A stretch of 64,000 nucleotides of DNA from Cupriavidus taiwanensis (GCF_900250115.1 NZ_LT984805.1:378081-442080); one strand, 5' to 3'; positions 18,990 through 29,882 are shown, numbered from the stretch's first letter. Numbers and translations: made by a program. The notes: generated by a model not told the origin, from the letters alone.

Positions 18990-19470
18990 CGTCCAACTCG
19001 ATCGAGCCAGAGGTTTTCGACTTGCCCCGAAACCAGCATCGCAAGCAAGCCCTTGCGAAGGGGATTGCGTGGGAAGACTTGCCGCAGGAACTGGGCTTCG
19101 GCCGCGGTATGACTTGCTGGCGTCGCCTTCGTGATTGGTAGGCCAGCGGCATCTGGGAACGCTTGCAACTGGCCCTGCTGACGCGATTGCGTGAGCATGA
19201 CCAGGTCGATTGGAGCCGGGCGAGTATCGATGGTGCGGCTGTGACTAGCCTCCAGGGGGGCAGCAGACCGGCCCGAACCCCACCGACCGTGGCAAGCTCG
19301 GCACCAAACGCCACCTCGTCGTAGACCGGCGCGGCGCTGGCCGTGACCGGTGCCAATTGGCACGACTCGGTGGTCTTCGAAGCCCTGGTTGATGCCATAC
19401 CCGCAGTGCCGGGGCTGCCTGGCGGGCCGCGCAGCCGCCCCGACAAGCTCAACGCCGCGATTGAAACACC
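18990..19470 (+). pseudogene. IS5-family (DUF4096 subgroup) transposase fragment with stop codons
   Basis: Plus-strand GIAWEDLPQELGFGRGMTCW RRLRDW, a stop, then ASGIWERLQLALLTRLREHD and QVDWSRASIDGAAV, continuing in other frames as AVTGANWHDSVVFEALVDAI. It is related to but not identical with the fragment at 16322-16580. Stops and frameshifts show it is dead. Confidence 0.72.
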
Positions 19471-19549
19471 GCCGCCGAACCGTCATTGCATCCTGATGGC
19501 GGACACTTCGGTTACGATTCACCCCGTCACTCAGGACGCCAGCGCAAGG

Positions 19550-19614
19550 TGTCCGCCTTCGCATGGAACACTGTCCGCGATGAGTCTGGAATCACTGTCC
19601 GCCATCAGTGGAAT
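19550..19614. repeat. Three short direct repeats (probable IS end)
   Basis: Units of the pattern TGTCCGC..T..GTGGAAT repeat at about 19550-19569, 19571-19592 and 19595-19614. Such tandem motifs resemble the multi-repeat ends of IS21-type elements. No transposase is attached here, so the assignment is tentative. Confidence 0.45.
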
Positions 19615-19741
19615 GCGCACGAATCTTGCGGGCTTGCGTTCAACGAAGGAAAGCAATAGCAGTCCTGAGCCCAACGCAAACGATTGAATGTGACTATACA
19701 AAAGTCCTACGAACTCAATTTAACGGCGATCAGTTATAAGG

Positions 19742-21214
19742 CATCCCCTTATACGGAAGTAGGACCGTCTCCGCGGCGAGGCTTGGAGCTTGAAGTCCCG
19801 GGAATTTCGAGGTAAGGGGGTTGTTAACTTCGCCAGACTCGCGTTTACTCTCGGATTTTCGCGCAGCAATGAGCAACGAGTCGGGGGCATGGGTGGACGA
19901 GGAATTCGAGAGTCTGGATCTTGGTGATCCGCGGCGGGATCGGCGCGCCAAGGAGCTGCTCAAGCGGTTTGCGGCTCTGCCGACGGCGAGCATCCCCGGC
20001 GCATGCGATGACTGGTCGCAAACCATCGCGGCATATCGGTTTCTCGGCAATGAGCAGATCGATTGGCGGGACGTAATGCAGCCGCATTGGGAGCGCACTG
20101 CAGCGAGGGCCGCGCAGTTTCCGGTGGTGCTGTGCATCGCTGATACAACCGAATTGAACTTTAATGGCCAGGAGATCGACGGGCTGGGTCCGTTGACCTA
20201 TGAAGCCCAGCGGGGCATGTTTTTGCATCCGACCTACGCGGTGACGCCTGACCGCGAGCCGCTGGGGGTGATCGATGCCTGGATGTGGGCTCGGGAGCCC
20301 AAGGACGCCGATGGCAACCGGGGCGGGATCAAGGAAAGCGTACGCTGGATTGAAGGATATGAACGGGTTGCGGAGCAAGCCGCGCTATTGCCGCAGACAC
20401 GGCTGGTGTATGTGACAGACCGCGAGGGTGATATTGCCGAGTTGATGGCGCGCGCCCAGGAACTTGGCCAACCGGCCGACTGGTTGATCCGCAGCCAACA
20501 CAACCGCAACCTGGCCGAGGGCGGCAAGTTGTGGGATAGCGTCGACGCCAGCCCGGTACTCGGGAAATCACCTTTATCTTGCCAGGGCGAGCAGGCCAGA
20601 AGGCGCGCGAGGTCAAACAGGAACTACGCGCCCAGCGTATGAAGCTGCCGGGTCTGGTCGGAGCGGAGTTCACCTGTGTGGCGGCAAGGGAGATCGAAGC
20701 GCCCGCAGGCGTCAAGCCAGTGGTTTGGCGATTGGTGACGAACCGAGAAGCGCAGGACGCTGATGCGGTCAACGAACTTGTTGAATGGTATCGGGCAAGG
20801 TGGGAGATCGAGATGTTCTTCCATGTCCTGAAGACCGGCTGCAAGGTCGAGGCGCTACAGCTATCGCACATGGATCGTGTGGAGCGGGCCTTGGCGTTGT
20901 ATATGGTGGTGGCATGGCGCATTGCCCGCTTGATGCGGTTGGGCAGAACCTGTCCGGATCTGGATGCGTCGCTGTTCTTCGATGCCGACGAGATTCGGGG
21001 GGCATACGTGCTCTCCAAGAAAGCTCGCCCGAAGACACCGGTCACACTCAATCAGATGATTCGGTTGGTTGCTTCCCTGGGCGGGTTCCTTGGGCGGAAG
21101 AACGATGGCGAGCCCGGCGCCAAGACGATCTGGATCGGCATGCAGCGAACCATGGACGCCGCGCTCACTATTCAAACACTGAGGGAAGAGTCATGACTTC
21201 CGTATAAGGAAATG
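19742..21214 (+). mobile_element. IS4-family element, copy E (1473 bp)
   Basis: Full-length relative of the copy at 41751-43224, with termini CATCCCCTTATACGGAAGT and ..ACTTCCGTATAAGGAAATG. The right end sits inside the 3' part of type I IS5 copy B, but the left flank does not continue that element. The IS5 3' end was therefore lost by an adjacent deletion or rearrangement. No matching 9-bp flanks. Confidence 0.9.
19869..21196 (+). pseudogene. IS4-family transposase with one frameshift
   Basis: Nearly identical to the intact transposase at 41769-43097 but lacks one G in the GGGG run near 20,567, which splits it into two frames. All catalytic parts are present: CIADTTELNF, YVTDREGDIAEL and the YREK signature YRARWEIEMFFHVLK. 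Correcting one base would restore it, so a sequencing error is quite possible. Confidence 0.85.
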
Positions 21215-22352
21215 GGTTGTAGGCGGCCATGCTCAGCACAAACATCTGATCGACTTTCTTCAGACCGCGCACTATCACCTGACGCATGCGCCCCACGGTC
21301 TTGACCCACCCGAAGCCCTGTTCGATCAGCTTGCGCTTTTGTTGCGAGACGGCATAACCGGCGCTGGAAGCAATGGCATCAGGAACGGCCGAGCGACGAC
21401 CCGATGTGTTCTGCGCCACGTGGGGCGTCACCTTCATTTCCAGGCAGGCCTCAATGAACTCGTGCGCGTCATAGCCCTTGTCCGCGCCCACGGTGACTTC
21501 CACATTCAGGTCTTCAATCACCTGCCTGGCATCGTTAAGCATGACCTTTGCGGCCTCCCGCTCGGCGTGTCCGTCCGCCTTGGTCACCATGGCGCTAACC
21601 ACCAGGCCATGGCGGTTGTCGCTCAGGGTATGACCCATGTAGCGCAGCTCACTGGATGTCTTGCCCTTGCGGTAGAGCTTGGCATCGGGATCGGTCTTGG
21701 ATTCGTGTGTCTCGTTGCTGCGCTTGCGACCTTTGAAGCTGCCGCCGGCGTCATCGTCTTGGTCGTCGCCATCCTTGCGCACGAAGCTCTTGTGGCCTGC
21801 CCACGCCTGTATCAGCGTGCCGTCCACGCTGAAGTGCTCACCCGACAGCCAGTTCTTCTTCTGCGCGATGGCCAGCACCTCGTTGAAAAACTGGATCACC
21901 GCATCATGCTTGATCAGTCGCTCGCGGTTCTTGGTGAAGACCGTGGGCACCCAAACTGAGTCGTCCATCGACAGCCCGATGAACCAGCGAAACAGCAGGT
22001 TGTATTGCGTCTGCTCCATGAGCTGGCGCTCAGAGCGAATGCTGTAGAGCACCTGCAGCAGCATGGCCCGCAGCAACTTCTCCGGCGCGATACTGGGGCG
22101 GCCACCCTTGATATCGGCCTCGTACATCTGCGCGAACAGCCGGTCCATCTTCACCAGCGCCTGGTTGGCCATAGTCCGGATCGAGCGCAGCGGATGGGAC
22201 TGCGGCACGAAATCCTCCAGCCTCCGCATAGTGAACAAGCTTTCCGTGAAGGTATCTGCGCCGCGCATGAATGTGGGATTGGATGGGATCCTCAAAGCAA
22301 CGCTTCAGCCAGTCGTCGCGCTGACGTCCGCTGGAGGTATTTCAGCGGCCTG
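21215..22352 (-). mobile_element. IS5-family type I, copy B (3'-truncated)
   Basis: The 5' end is intact at 22352 (CAGGCCGCTG on the minus strand). The 3' end is replaced by the IS4 element ending at 21214. The transposase keeps all catalytic residues (ATG at 22268) but its last ~20 residues are encoded by IS4 sequence (..SMAAYNPFPYTEVMTLPSV). Confidence 0.88.
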
Positions 22353-22745
22353 TTAAGAGCTGGTGAAGGCGGGCGACGCCCCCAACTCAGGCCATTGGCG
22401 CCCATGGGCCAGTAAAGCTTTTCGGCAATCTTGTAGGCCAGTGCCACCACGACGTCCTTGAGGCGCCGCTGCAGCATGGGCAGTGCCCGTGCCTAAGGAT
22501 ATCTGGTGCGCGTGAGCATCGTTTGTCCTGCGTTGACCACCTGTCGTCGCAGAAGCGTTGCCGCGCGCTTGCTGATGTGCCCAAGCGATACATGACCGCC
22601 GTGCCGGTCTGTGCCGGAATAGCCGCAGGCTTGCGGCGAATGCCCTGCCTGTGCGAGTGGCTGGGCAGAGAATGGTGCGACCAAGGCAGTAGCGGTAATA
22701 GGGCCCAAGCCGGACATCTGGTCCACAATCTGCGCGGCCGGATCA
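22353..22745 (-). pseudogene. IS110-family transposase C-terminal fragment, frameshifted
   Basis: Minus-strand GLGPITATALVAPFS.., LGHISKRAATLLRRQVVNAG and LQRRLKDVVVALAYKIAEKL match the transposase_20 end of IS110 proteins (helix-hairpin-helix GxGPxTA, then GISKRGD..LR). The parts are in different frames and the N-terminal DEDD domain is absent. The type I IS5 copy B begins exactly at its edge. Confidence 0.7.
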
Positions 22746-23441
22746 GACCTTAGCCACTATGTAGGTCACGCGCAACCAGTAGGATCTTCTATTCATCGAA
22801 TTCGCCAAGCGCACGGACTTTCCGCTCCAGCGCCGTGTCAGCAAGAGCGGTACGACGCGAGCGAACTACGGCCCAGCGCTCTTGGCCCGGAAGGACAGCG
22901 TACCGAAGTGCAAGCCTCACCCCAGCAGCCCCGGCATTTGGTTGCTCTGCCGGGTACGCGTACTCTCCTCCACCTTGAGTGTTGGATCCAGTTCTCACTC
23001 TGGCACAGCGACGCCGCCGATCAAGCGAGAGCCCCTTTTGCCTTCGAGGCTTTGGCTTAGCGTTAGATGGGCGGTTCATTCCAACTCCCCTCATCCGCCC
23101 CGATTTTGAAGAAAACCTGCCGTGCACTATCGAAGCATGCGTCGCTTCGATATCATTTTTTTGCCTCACACGGAAAATGAATAGATGGAAGACAGACTAG
23201 CTAGCCGCAACGACTAATGTTCGTCATGATGATGAAAAAATTTCCCATCAGTTTGTCGCGATCGATTGGCCTAATAATTGGGTTACCCCCGGAGAACGGA
23301 ACAGGCTTACAGCTAATATAGCGGCATGCTTAGTCGGAATATCTGGCTCATTTTGAATTGGTCTATGCCTAACCGCGCATTGGCCTTTGGTTGGTCGTGA
23401 AGCTAGGCGTGTCAGCAATGATTTCCTTATACATCTGTACG
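22746..23441. other. About 700 bp without a recognisable gene
   Basis: A 126-codon minus-strand frame (22789-23169) is Arg-rich and matches nothing I know; it is probably non-coding. From 23,150 to 23,440 the sequence is distinctly more AT-rich than its neighbours. I see no clear promoter or repeat. Confidence 0.35.
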
Positions 23442-24209
23442 TCACATCTCAAAATCCTCCTTCGCCAGCCATTGGCTAATGTATCCTCCCAGTGCCTTCA
23501 GAAGGGCATCAGAGCACATACCAGCGGAACCGGCTAATGCAGGGCAAAGCACGAGCTGCGTGCCTGTGTCGTCGTAGACATGAAGTATTCGGACCTGGTC
23601 CGCCGGCTTCAGAGTGTGCTCTTTATATGAAAGCCCGCGCATACCGAAGGCATGCACATAATCATCTTCATGACGCTCGCCTAGACACACCACCACCTTC
23701 GGCTGCTCGCGCCGACGTAACGCCTCGATGAAGCGAAAGCGTCCTCCATCACGGCAAAGAGACATGTAAGCGACTTTCGAAGTGAGTTCAGGTTGCATGC
23801 TAAAGCGTCGCCTCCAGCTCTGGCCATCGTCTGTACGAATTGGGAGCGGAAATAGGCTGAGCATGAATTCCCAGCCTTGCGGTCGGTACAGAAGATCTGA
23901 AAGATATTTCTTCCAGTCACCACCATCTTCGTCGCCAAACAGCACCATTTGACGAGCAGCTGACATAATACGAGCGATCCGCTGATGTGTCTGCCACCGG
24001 ACTATCGCCGTTGCATGCTGAGCTCGAAAGGCGGCGTCCCAAGCTGGACATTCAAGCTTCGGCATCAGAGGCGAGACTAGCGATATGCAGCCCCTTCTCG
24101 GCGAATAATTGCAAAACCAAACTGCAGCGGACGGGTTTCCTCCTTCCATGCCGAGAAAAGACGCAAAATAGCTGCCTAATTGCTGGCGGGTAAAAGCGTT
24201 TGTGGTCAT
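23442..24209 (-). CDS. Unknown 255-aa protein, possibly uracil-DNA-glycosylase-like
   Basis: An intact, well-composed frame that I do not recognise with confidence. Near the N-terminus GGNPSAAVWFCNYSPRRG resembles the NPxxxVWFCG-type motif of a family of bacterial hypothetical proteins. The centre has WEFMLSLFPLPIR, and the C-terminal half has PKVVVCLGERHEDDYV and QLVLCPALAGSAGMCSDALL. The alternation of short beta strands ending in CG/CLG and LCP loops recalls the uracil-DNA-glycosylase fold. That is an impression, not evidence of activity. No signal peptide or membrane segment. It sits alone, in the same direction as the aldehyde dehydrogenase gene upstream. Confidence 0.6.
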   Translation of the reverse strand: MTTNAFTRQQLGSYFASFLGMEGGNPSAAVWFCNYSPRRGCISLVSPLMPKLECPAWDAAFRAQHATAIVRWQTHQRIARIMSAARQMVLFGDEDGGDWKKYLSDLLYRPQGWEFMLSLFPLPIRTDDGQSWRRRFSMQPELTSKVAYMSLCRDGGRFRFIEALRRREQPKVVVCLGERHEDDYVHAFGMRGLSYKEHTLKPADQVRILHVYDDTGTQLVLCPALAGSAGMCSDALLKALGGYISQWLAKEDFEM

Positions 24210-24374
24210 GATTCAGCTTCGTGATGGCCCTGTTAGAGTTTACCATTAGCTTCAAAATGAAAAAATATCGCGTCACCTAAACGATCAACAAAAAAATCGA
24301 TATTTTTGTTTTCTCCCTTTATCTTACCCTCATTCCCTATGTATAGGCCAATTTCCTACTGCGGGGCCAATTTG
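24210..24374. other. AT-rich intergenic region with a short direct repeat
   Basis: GGCCAATTTCCTACTGC and GGCCAATTTGCTACTGC repeat near 24,345-24,381. The second runs into the last codons of the aldehyde dehydrogenase gene. It looks like the edge of an IS end or a protein-binding repeat; neither can be shown. Confidence 0.35.
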
Positions 24375-25856
24375 CTACTGCATATTTGCGCTGACTTTCT
24401 TAGCCGGCGTCCCTGCCTTAGTTGAAACCCAGACACTTTTGGTCTCGAGGAACTCGCGCACAGCTTCGATACCGTTCTCACGGCCAATACCGGATTGCTT
24501 CATGCCACCGAAAGGGAGGTTGAAGCTCATCGCGCGATAGGCGTTAATCCACACTGTGCCGACCCTGAGCGCCTTTGAAACACGAAGCGCCTTGGAGATA
24601 TCAGCTGTCCATACTCCGGCGGCGAGCCCATAAATAACATCATTGGCGATCCTCACTGCGTCCGCTTCGTCATCGAAGCCCATGACCGAGAGCACGGGGC
24701 CGAATACCTCTTCTTGCGCGATGCGCATGTCGCTCTTTACGTCGATAAAAACGGTGGGCTGTACAAACTGCCCACCAGAGAGATCCCGCATAGCCTCACC
24801 TCCTATTACACAGCGAGCACCTTCTGACTTGGCGATGTCGATGTACCGCAAAACCTTTTTATACTGCTCCGGTGTTGCTAGAGGACCGATGCTATTCTCC
24901 GGTGCGTTTGGATCACCGATTCGCGCCAATGCAACCATGCTGACAAGTTGATCGACGAAAAGGTCCTTGATACTATTCTGCACCAGCAAGCGGGACCCTG
25001 CCACACAAGCTTGACCGGTCGCTGCAAAGATCCCCGACACAACTCCACTTACTGCCTGTGCGAAGTCGCAGTCTTCGAACACAATATTGGGCGACTTGCC
25101 ACCTAATTCCATTGAAACCCGTTTCATAGACTTTGCAGCAGCCGCGTATACCTTTGCCCCGGTGGCATCCGATCCAGTAAAACTCACCTTGGCGACGTCA
25201 GGATGTTCCACCAACGCAGCCCCGGTCTCCGGACCAAATCCAGTGACAACGTTGAATACTCCACTCGGGAAGCCGGCGTGCTGGGTTAACTCCATGAACT
25301 CCAGTGTGCTCGCCGAAGCAAATTCTGATGGCTTCAGGACCACGGTGCAGCCTGCTGCCAAGGCGGGCGCGCATTTCATCGCTACGAAAAGCAAAGGCGA
25401 GTTCCAGGCCGTCAAGGCACCGACCACGCCAACTGGCTCGTGGGTCGTAAAAGCAAAGGCATCGGACCTATCCAAAGGAACAACAGCGCCTTCTATCTTG
25501 TCAGCTAGGCCGCTGAAGTACCACCACCACTCCGACTGCGACCGAAGCTGGTTCAGCACCTCAGTCATCACCTTGCCATTGTCCCGTACCTCAGTTTCTG
25601 CCAGGCGCTGGGCGTTTTCAAGGACCAGATCACCGAGACGTCGCATTAGTTTGCCGCGCGCCGTGGCTGTCATCATCGCCCAAGGTCCCGCCTTCAGGGC
25701 ACGCGAAGCTGCCGCTACCGCGATATCAACGTCTTCCTTTGTAGCTCTAGGGATGCGTGCCCATACCTCGCCGGTGTACGGGTTGACCGTATCGAACCAC
25801 TCCAGTCTTACTGGATCGACGTAACGGCCGTCGATGAACAATTTATAGCGTTTCAT
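24375..25856 (-). CDS. NAD(P)+-dependent aldehyde dehydrogenase
   Basis: 493 residues, standard ALDH-superfamily length; oxidises an aldehyde to the acid in the cytoplasm. Catalytic residues are visible: Asn152 in TAWNSPLL, Lys175 in VLKPSE, Glu250 in SMELGGKSPNIVF and Cys284 in GQACVAGSRL, plus EEVFGPVLSV and NLPFGGMKQSGIGRE. ATG 25856 is preceded by AAAGGAG, a good ribosome site. The neighbourhood (divergent IclR regulator, nearby MDR dehydrogenase, P450 and importer genes) suggests a catabolic role. Substrate cannot be assigned. Confidence 0.93.
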   Translation of the reverse strand: MKRYKLFIDGRYVDPVRLEWFDTVNPYTGEVWARIPRATKEDVDIAVAAASRALKAGPWAMMTATARGKLMRRLGDLVLENAQRLAETEVRDNGKVMTEVLNQLRSQSEWWWYFSGLADKIEGAVVPLDRSDAFAFTTHEPVGVVGALTAWNSPLLFVAMKCAPALAAGCTVVLKPSEFASASTLEFMELTQHAGFPSGVFNVVTGFGPETGAALVEHPDVAKVSFTGSDATGAKVYAAAAKSMKRVSMELGGKSPNIVFEDCDFAQAVSGVVSGIFAATGQACVAGSRLLVQNSIKDLFVDQLVSMVALARIGDPNAPENSIGPLATPEQYKKVLRYIDIAKSEGARCVIGGEAMRDLSGGQFVQPTVFIDVKSDMRIAQEEVFGPVLSVMGFDDEADAVRIANDVIYGLAAGVWTADISKALRVSKALRVGTVWINAYRAMSFNLPFGGMKQSGIGRENGIEAVREFLETKSVWVSTKAGTPAKKVSANMQ

Positions 25857-26752
25857 TTGAATCCAAACTCTCCTTTTTTAATGAGCATTGGGTCGGTATT
25901 ACATTTCCATTATTCGACAGCGCCTTGCTATGGTCCACAGCACCGCAAGTGCGTCGACTCAATTCTTGCTTTTGCTCGCATTCATGCGTCAAGCACATCA
26001 CCCGACGCGGATGATTGCCATCGATTGGCGCTTAATGACCTCGTTCCCATCTGCAATTGTTTTCTGGTCGGTGCCGGCGGGAACCTGTTAAACAATGCCC
26101 CCAGTCTGCAAAGGCTTTAGGAATCAACACCTCCAACGCCCGAACGGCTGGCAAAGCTTGATCATGGAGCGATCGTAACCCTTTGAGGAAGCTACGTCAG
26201 TTCACGGTGTGATCCCGAAGGGTCAGTCCAGTTTCCGACTCAGTCACAAAAGATTTACGGCACCTCCGCCAGCGCTGTCGGACAAAATGTGAGATTTGTC
26301 GGGATCGCTCCAGTCAGGCTTACCAGAATCCGTTCCGGCTTTCCTTTGGTGCTAAGTACCGAATGCAGCCTGAAGGGCCCTACGCGCGTCCATAGTGAGG
26401 CCATCGGCCCACAAGTCTGCAGAATGCAAGCAAGAAAAGCCACGGCGTGTAAAACATCAACCGCAAACCTCATTGATCAGCGATTCCCTTCAAGATCGTT
26501 GCCACACATTTTGTAGGTTCCTTTGCAAGCTCGCTCCAGCGCTTAGCTTCTTCGCTCATGAAGGTGAGCACGAAATTTGCTGAGTGCGTGTCGACAGATA
26601 GCCTCAAGCCATGGCGCCACCACCCTTCTACCTAAATAAGAGCGTCATTTTGTTGACACGGCAAGTTTTTTCCGTATGTAATGATGACGACTTGATTCAG
26701 TTTAAGGTACCGCCTTTACGAGGTCAACAGCTGTATCTCTCTTTATCCAACG
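25857..26752. promoter_or_regulatory. Divergent intergenic region between ALDH and IclR genes, with an IclR promoter
   Basis: 900 bp between divergent genes. A good sigma-70 match, TTGACA (26653-26658), 16 bp, TATGTA (26675-26680), lies about 75 bp before the IclR start. IclR proteins usually act on such divergent regions. On the minus strand 26,465-26,580 reads ANFVLTFMSEEAKRWSELAK, which resembles the C-terminal end of TctC/Bug-type solute-binding proteins. It may be a relic and is weak. Confidence 0.5.
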
Positions 26753-27478
26753 ATGCCACGCAAGCCACAAAACACATCAATTTCTGACCAAAATTCTGCG
26801 CCCGGAGGTGCCTCAAGTGTGGACCGCGCTTTGTCCTTGCTTGACGTGTTCACACCACAATTTGCTTCGCTCTCACTGACTGAGATAGCGAAACAGACAA
26901 GGCTATATAAAAGCACCGTACTGAGGTTGCTAGCCTCCTTGCAACACAAGGACTATGTTCAACGTAAAACAGATGGAACCTACTGCCTCGGCCCACAAAT
27001 CGCGCGTCTTTATGCAATCTACGCGTCGTCATTTTCGCTCGAAGAAATCGTTATGCCGGCGCTGCGTGAACTCACAGAAAAAACCAAGGAGAGCGCTGCA
27101 TTTTATGTACGACAAAAGGAGTTCCGTCTCTGCCTCTATCGAGTTGACTCCCCACAGCTGGTTCGCGATCATATACGGGCGGGTGAGATTCTCCCAATTG
27201 ATCGCGGCGCTGGCGGCCGCGTATTGCTGGCCTATTCCGGTGCGCAAGGGGAAATCTACGATCGGATTCGTAAAGATGGCATTGCTATGCTAGTCGGAGA
27301 TCGCGTACCGGTGCTCAGCGGCATATCAGCTCCTGTTTTCAATGCTGCAAGAGAACTCGCTGGCGCCGTCACACTTACAATGCCCACGTCTCGCTATTCG
27401 GAAACTTTTGCGAAACCCGTACGCGATGTGGCAATGAGTATCTCATCGAGATTGGGCGTCGCCGACTTTAACGAATGA
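26753..27478 (+). CDS. IclR-family transcriptional regulator
   Basis: 241 residues. N-terminal winged helix-turn-helix (SVDRALSLLDVF, helix-turn-helix about 41-60: SLTEIAKQTRLYKSTVLRLL) and a C-terminal effector-binding domain (RELTEKTKESAAFYVRQ, IDRGAGGRVLLAYS, GISAPVFNAARELAGAVTLT). IclR proteins commonly control catabolic operons, binding aromatic or short-chain acids. It is divergent from the aldehyde dehydrogenase gene, its most likely target. A consensus-like promoter lies upstream. Confidence 0.93.
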   Translation: MPRKPQNTSISDQNSAPGGASSVDRALSLLDVFTPQFASLSLTEIAKQTRLYKSTVLRLLASLQHKDYVQRKTDGTYCLGPQIARLYAIYASSFSLEEIVMPALRELTEKTKESAAFYVRQKEFRLCLYRVDSPQLVRDHIRAGEILPIDRGAGGRVLLAYSGAQGEIYDRIRKDGIAMLVGDRVPVLSGISAPVFNAARELAGAVTLTMPTSRYSETFAKPVRDVAMSISSRLGVADFNE

Positions 27479-28520
27479 TGGCACTGAGTCCCTCACATTC
27501 CCTTTTGAGAAAATGCACTGGCGTGCGAAAGAGCCCGTGACCTCTGAGTGTAGCCGATCAGGCGATTCGATACGGAACCTCACCATCACCCATGGAACTG
27601 TAGGATCATTGTAATGGCATTCACGCGGAAGCGCGCGCGAGATCCGGCGTTCTGTATGTTTTAAGCATTCAGTTCTTTCGGCGCGATCTGAGCAACTGCT
27701 TTCGTGCACGATTGACGTTGCCTTGACGACCAACAACGCCTCGCTCGGGACATTTCGTCCAGGGACTTGGAAAGCGCGCTGAGCGAGAAGCGTGAAAGTC
27801 AAATGGGCCACGCCAGCGATGATGATGAAGGCGGGTCATCGACTCGGATTCGATAGGTGTATCGACATACAACTTACGGGCGCCACGGAAATTGCAGTAT
27901 TTGAGAAGGCAATCAATCAACCGGCTGACGACGGCCCCAACACGGAGGAAGCTCTCATGCAGGGGTATGCGGCATCGATGGATGCCGCCGTATGCTGCGG
28001 GTCACTTCATCAGCCGTAGCGCAGTGGTTTTGCTGAAGATCGAGATTCGCGAGCTGCTTAAATTTCGCCACTCAGCCATAGGGACGCCCCGAGAGGCGTT
28101 GATCTCTTACGACTGACGCGCCGTCCGTGCAACGGAGTCGCATAGCGAAGTAGCGAGTTGCAAGCGCCACTCAGTACCGGATGCCAACGAAATGACATGG
28201 CGGTACAGTCATACGATGGGTGCTGAAATCCACAATAGTTGTTTGTCGAACGGCTCAGGACATGCGTGAAACCAAAGTCTTCCGACGTTCGGCGGGGGGT
28301 TAGCATTAGTGCAATGCTCAGGGATTTGTTGCAGAACAGATGACCGAATCTGGGGAGGAACCCTCACTTGACAGAAGCAGAGCCAGCTTGTGCAGGGAAA
28401 GCCGAATAGGTTTACTATAGAGGACGATAGAACACCAAATAGCCCCAGTGTTTAACCGCCACACTTGGCGAGGCCGATTTGCAACCTAGGACAGAAGGAC
28501 GCGATCGCGAGGTCGGTATA
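27479..28520. other. About 1 kb without a recognisable gene
   Basis: Only short frames are present on either strand, none with features I recognise. Near 28,320-28,500 the sequence becomes the leader of the XRE-cupin gene. It may be decayed coding sequence. Confidence 0.35.
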
Positions 28521-29117
28521 ATGGCGGCCATGATTGATACCTCCTCCTCTTCCACCCGGTCGCCTGTGGACCCAACAGGCGCGATTTCAGCGCGCGTGCG
28601 CATCGAGCGCGAATCGCGAGGCTGGTCAATGGGCGAACTCGCTGAGCGCGCCGGCGTGTCAAAGGCCATGATCAGCAAGATCGAGCGTGGTGAAGCGAGT
28701 CCGACCGCAACAGTCCTGGGTCGGCTCTCCGGAGCCTTTGGCCTGCAGCTCTCGATGTTGCTGGCACTGGCCGAACAGTTTGGCAATCGCCTTTGCCGTG
28801 CCGCCGATCAGCAAGTCTGGACCGATCCCGAGACTGGCTATACCCGACGCGCGGTGTCGCCGCGCAATGGTGGCATGCTGGAACTCGTGGAAATCATGCT
28901 TCCAGCCAATGTTCGGATTTCTTACCCGTCATCGGCCTTCATCTTCCAGCACCAGCAGATCTGGGTACAGCAAGGGACCCTGGTGTTTGAGGAAGGTCAA
29001 CTGGTACATGAGCTAGAAGTCGGCGACTGTCTGCAACTCGGTCCTCCCGCACCATGCACCTTCATCAATCCTGGCAACAACCCGTGCATCTATCTCGTTG
29101 CGTTGGTCAAGCGCTAG
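28521..29117 (+). CDS. XRE-family regulator with C-terminal cupin domain
   Basis: 198 residues from ATG 28521 (an in-frame ATG at 28530 is also possible). The N-terminal XRE helix-turn-helix is clear: RVRIERESRGWSMGELAERA followed by GVSKAMISKIERGEASPTAT. The C-terminal part is a cupin-like sensor (IWVQQGTLVFEEGQLVHELE, VGDCLQLGPPAPCTFINPG). Such XRE-cupin proteins typically sense small metabolites and control transport or catabolic genes. No adjacent structural gene survives, so its target is unknown. Confidence 0.9.
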   Translation: MAAMIDTSSSSTRSPVDPTGAISARVRIERESRGWSMGELAERAGVSKAMISKIERGEASPTATVLGRLSGAFGLQLSMLLALAEQFGNRLCRAADQQVWTDPETGYTRRAVSPRNGGMLELVEIMLPANVRISYPSSAFIFQHQQIWVQQGTLVFEEGQLVHELEVGDCLQLGPPAPCTFINPGNNPCIYLVALVKR

Positions 29118-29398
29118 GGAAGTGCTTATGTGGACGCCTCCCGGATAGCAAGCTCGATTTGACATGGTGGTCGACAGGTAGAGGCAGCACGCTTATGTCC
29201 GGCCCGTTTGTTGCAGGCCTTAAGGCCTGCTGGCCCATATGGAATTCGCTGACGAGGTCCCCAGCTGATTATCGAGCCTTGCGGCTCACGTTCCCTATCG
29301 GGTCTTCCTCGTCCCGGTCCAACCTGTTAGCCATCATGCGATCATTGCTTGCGCTCCTTGAGAAGGGTTGATCAGTCCTGGTGTATCCGCTTGGGAGG
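29118..29398. other. Spacer with an 18-bp perfect palindrome
   Basis: GCAGGCCTTAAGGCCTGC at 29213-29230 lies about 95 bp after the XRE-cupin stop. It is not followed by a T run, so it is not a typical terminator. No gene recognised in the remainder, which leads into the 3' end of the IS110 element. Confidence 0.45.
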
Positions 29399-29882
29399 CT
29401 ATGATGCAGCTATGGGCAGGTGTGCCTCATATCTCCCTTGCCTGGCCAATACTGCCCAGATGGTCCTGGCGAGTTTGTTAGCTACCGCAGCGACCGCGAC
29501 GTTGAAGGGACGTCGCTTGAGCAATTCGTCGAGCCAGGCGGTTCCCGCACCTCGAGTGACCACGGATCTGGCGCCGTGTATGAGCAAGGTGCGGAGATAG
29601 GTGTCGCCACGTTTGCTTATCCCTAGTTGGCGTACATGACCTCCGGTGCCAGTTTGTTTGGGCACCAAGCCTAGCCACGCGGCAAACTCGCGCCCAGAGC
29701 GGAAAGTCTTGGCATCGCCGATGGCAGCTACCGCCGCCGTTGCGGTCAGCAATCCCACGCCGGGGATTTCAGCAATCATCCGGCATTCGTGATTGTCGCG
29801 AAGGGCAACCTTGAGCCGCCGAGAGGTGGCGCCGTTTGTTCGGACAGAGATCCGGAGTTTTTAAGTGGAAGCGCTGGGGCAG

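Noticed and set aside
26270..26310. Repeated GTCGG..TTTGTCGG motif upstream of the IclR gene as an operator
   Set aside because: Spacing and symmetry are weak and the motif is far from the promoter at 26653; not enough to call a site.
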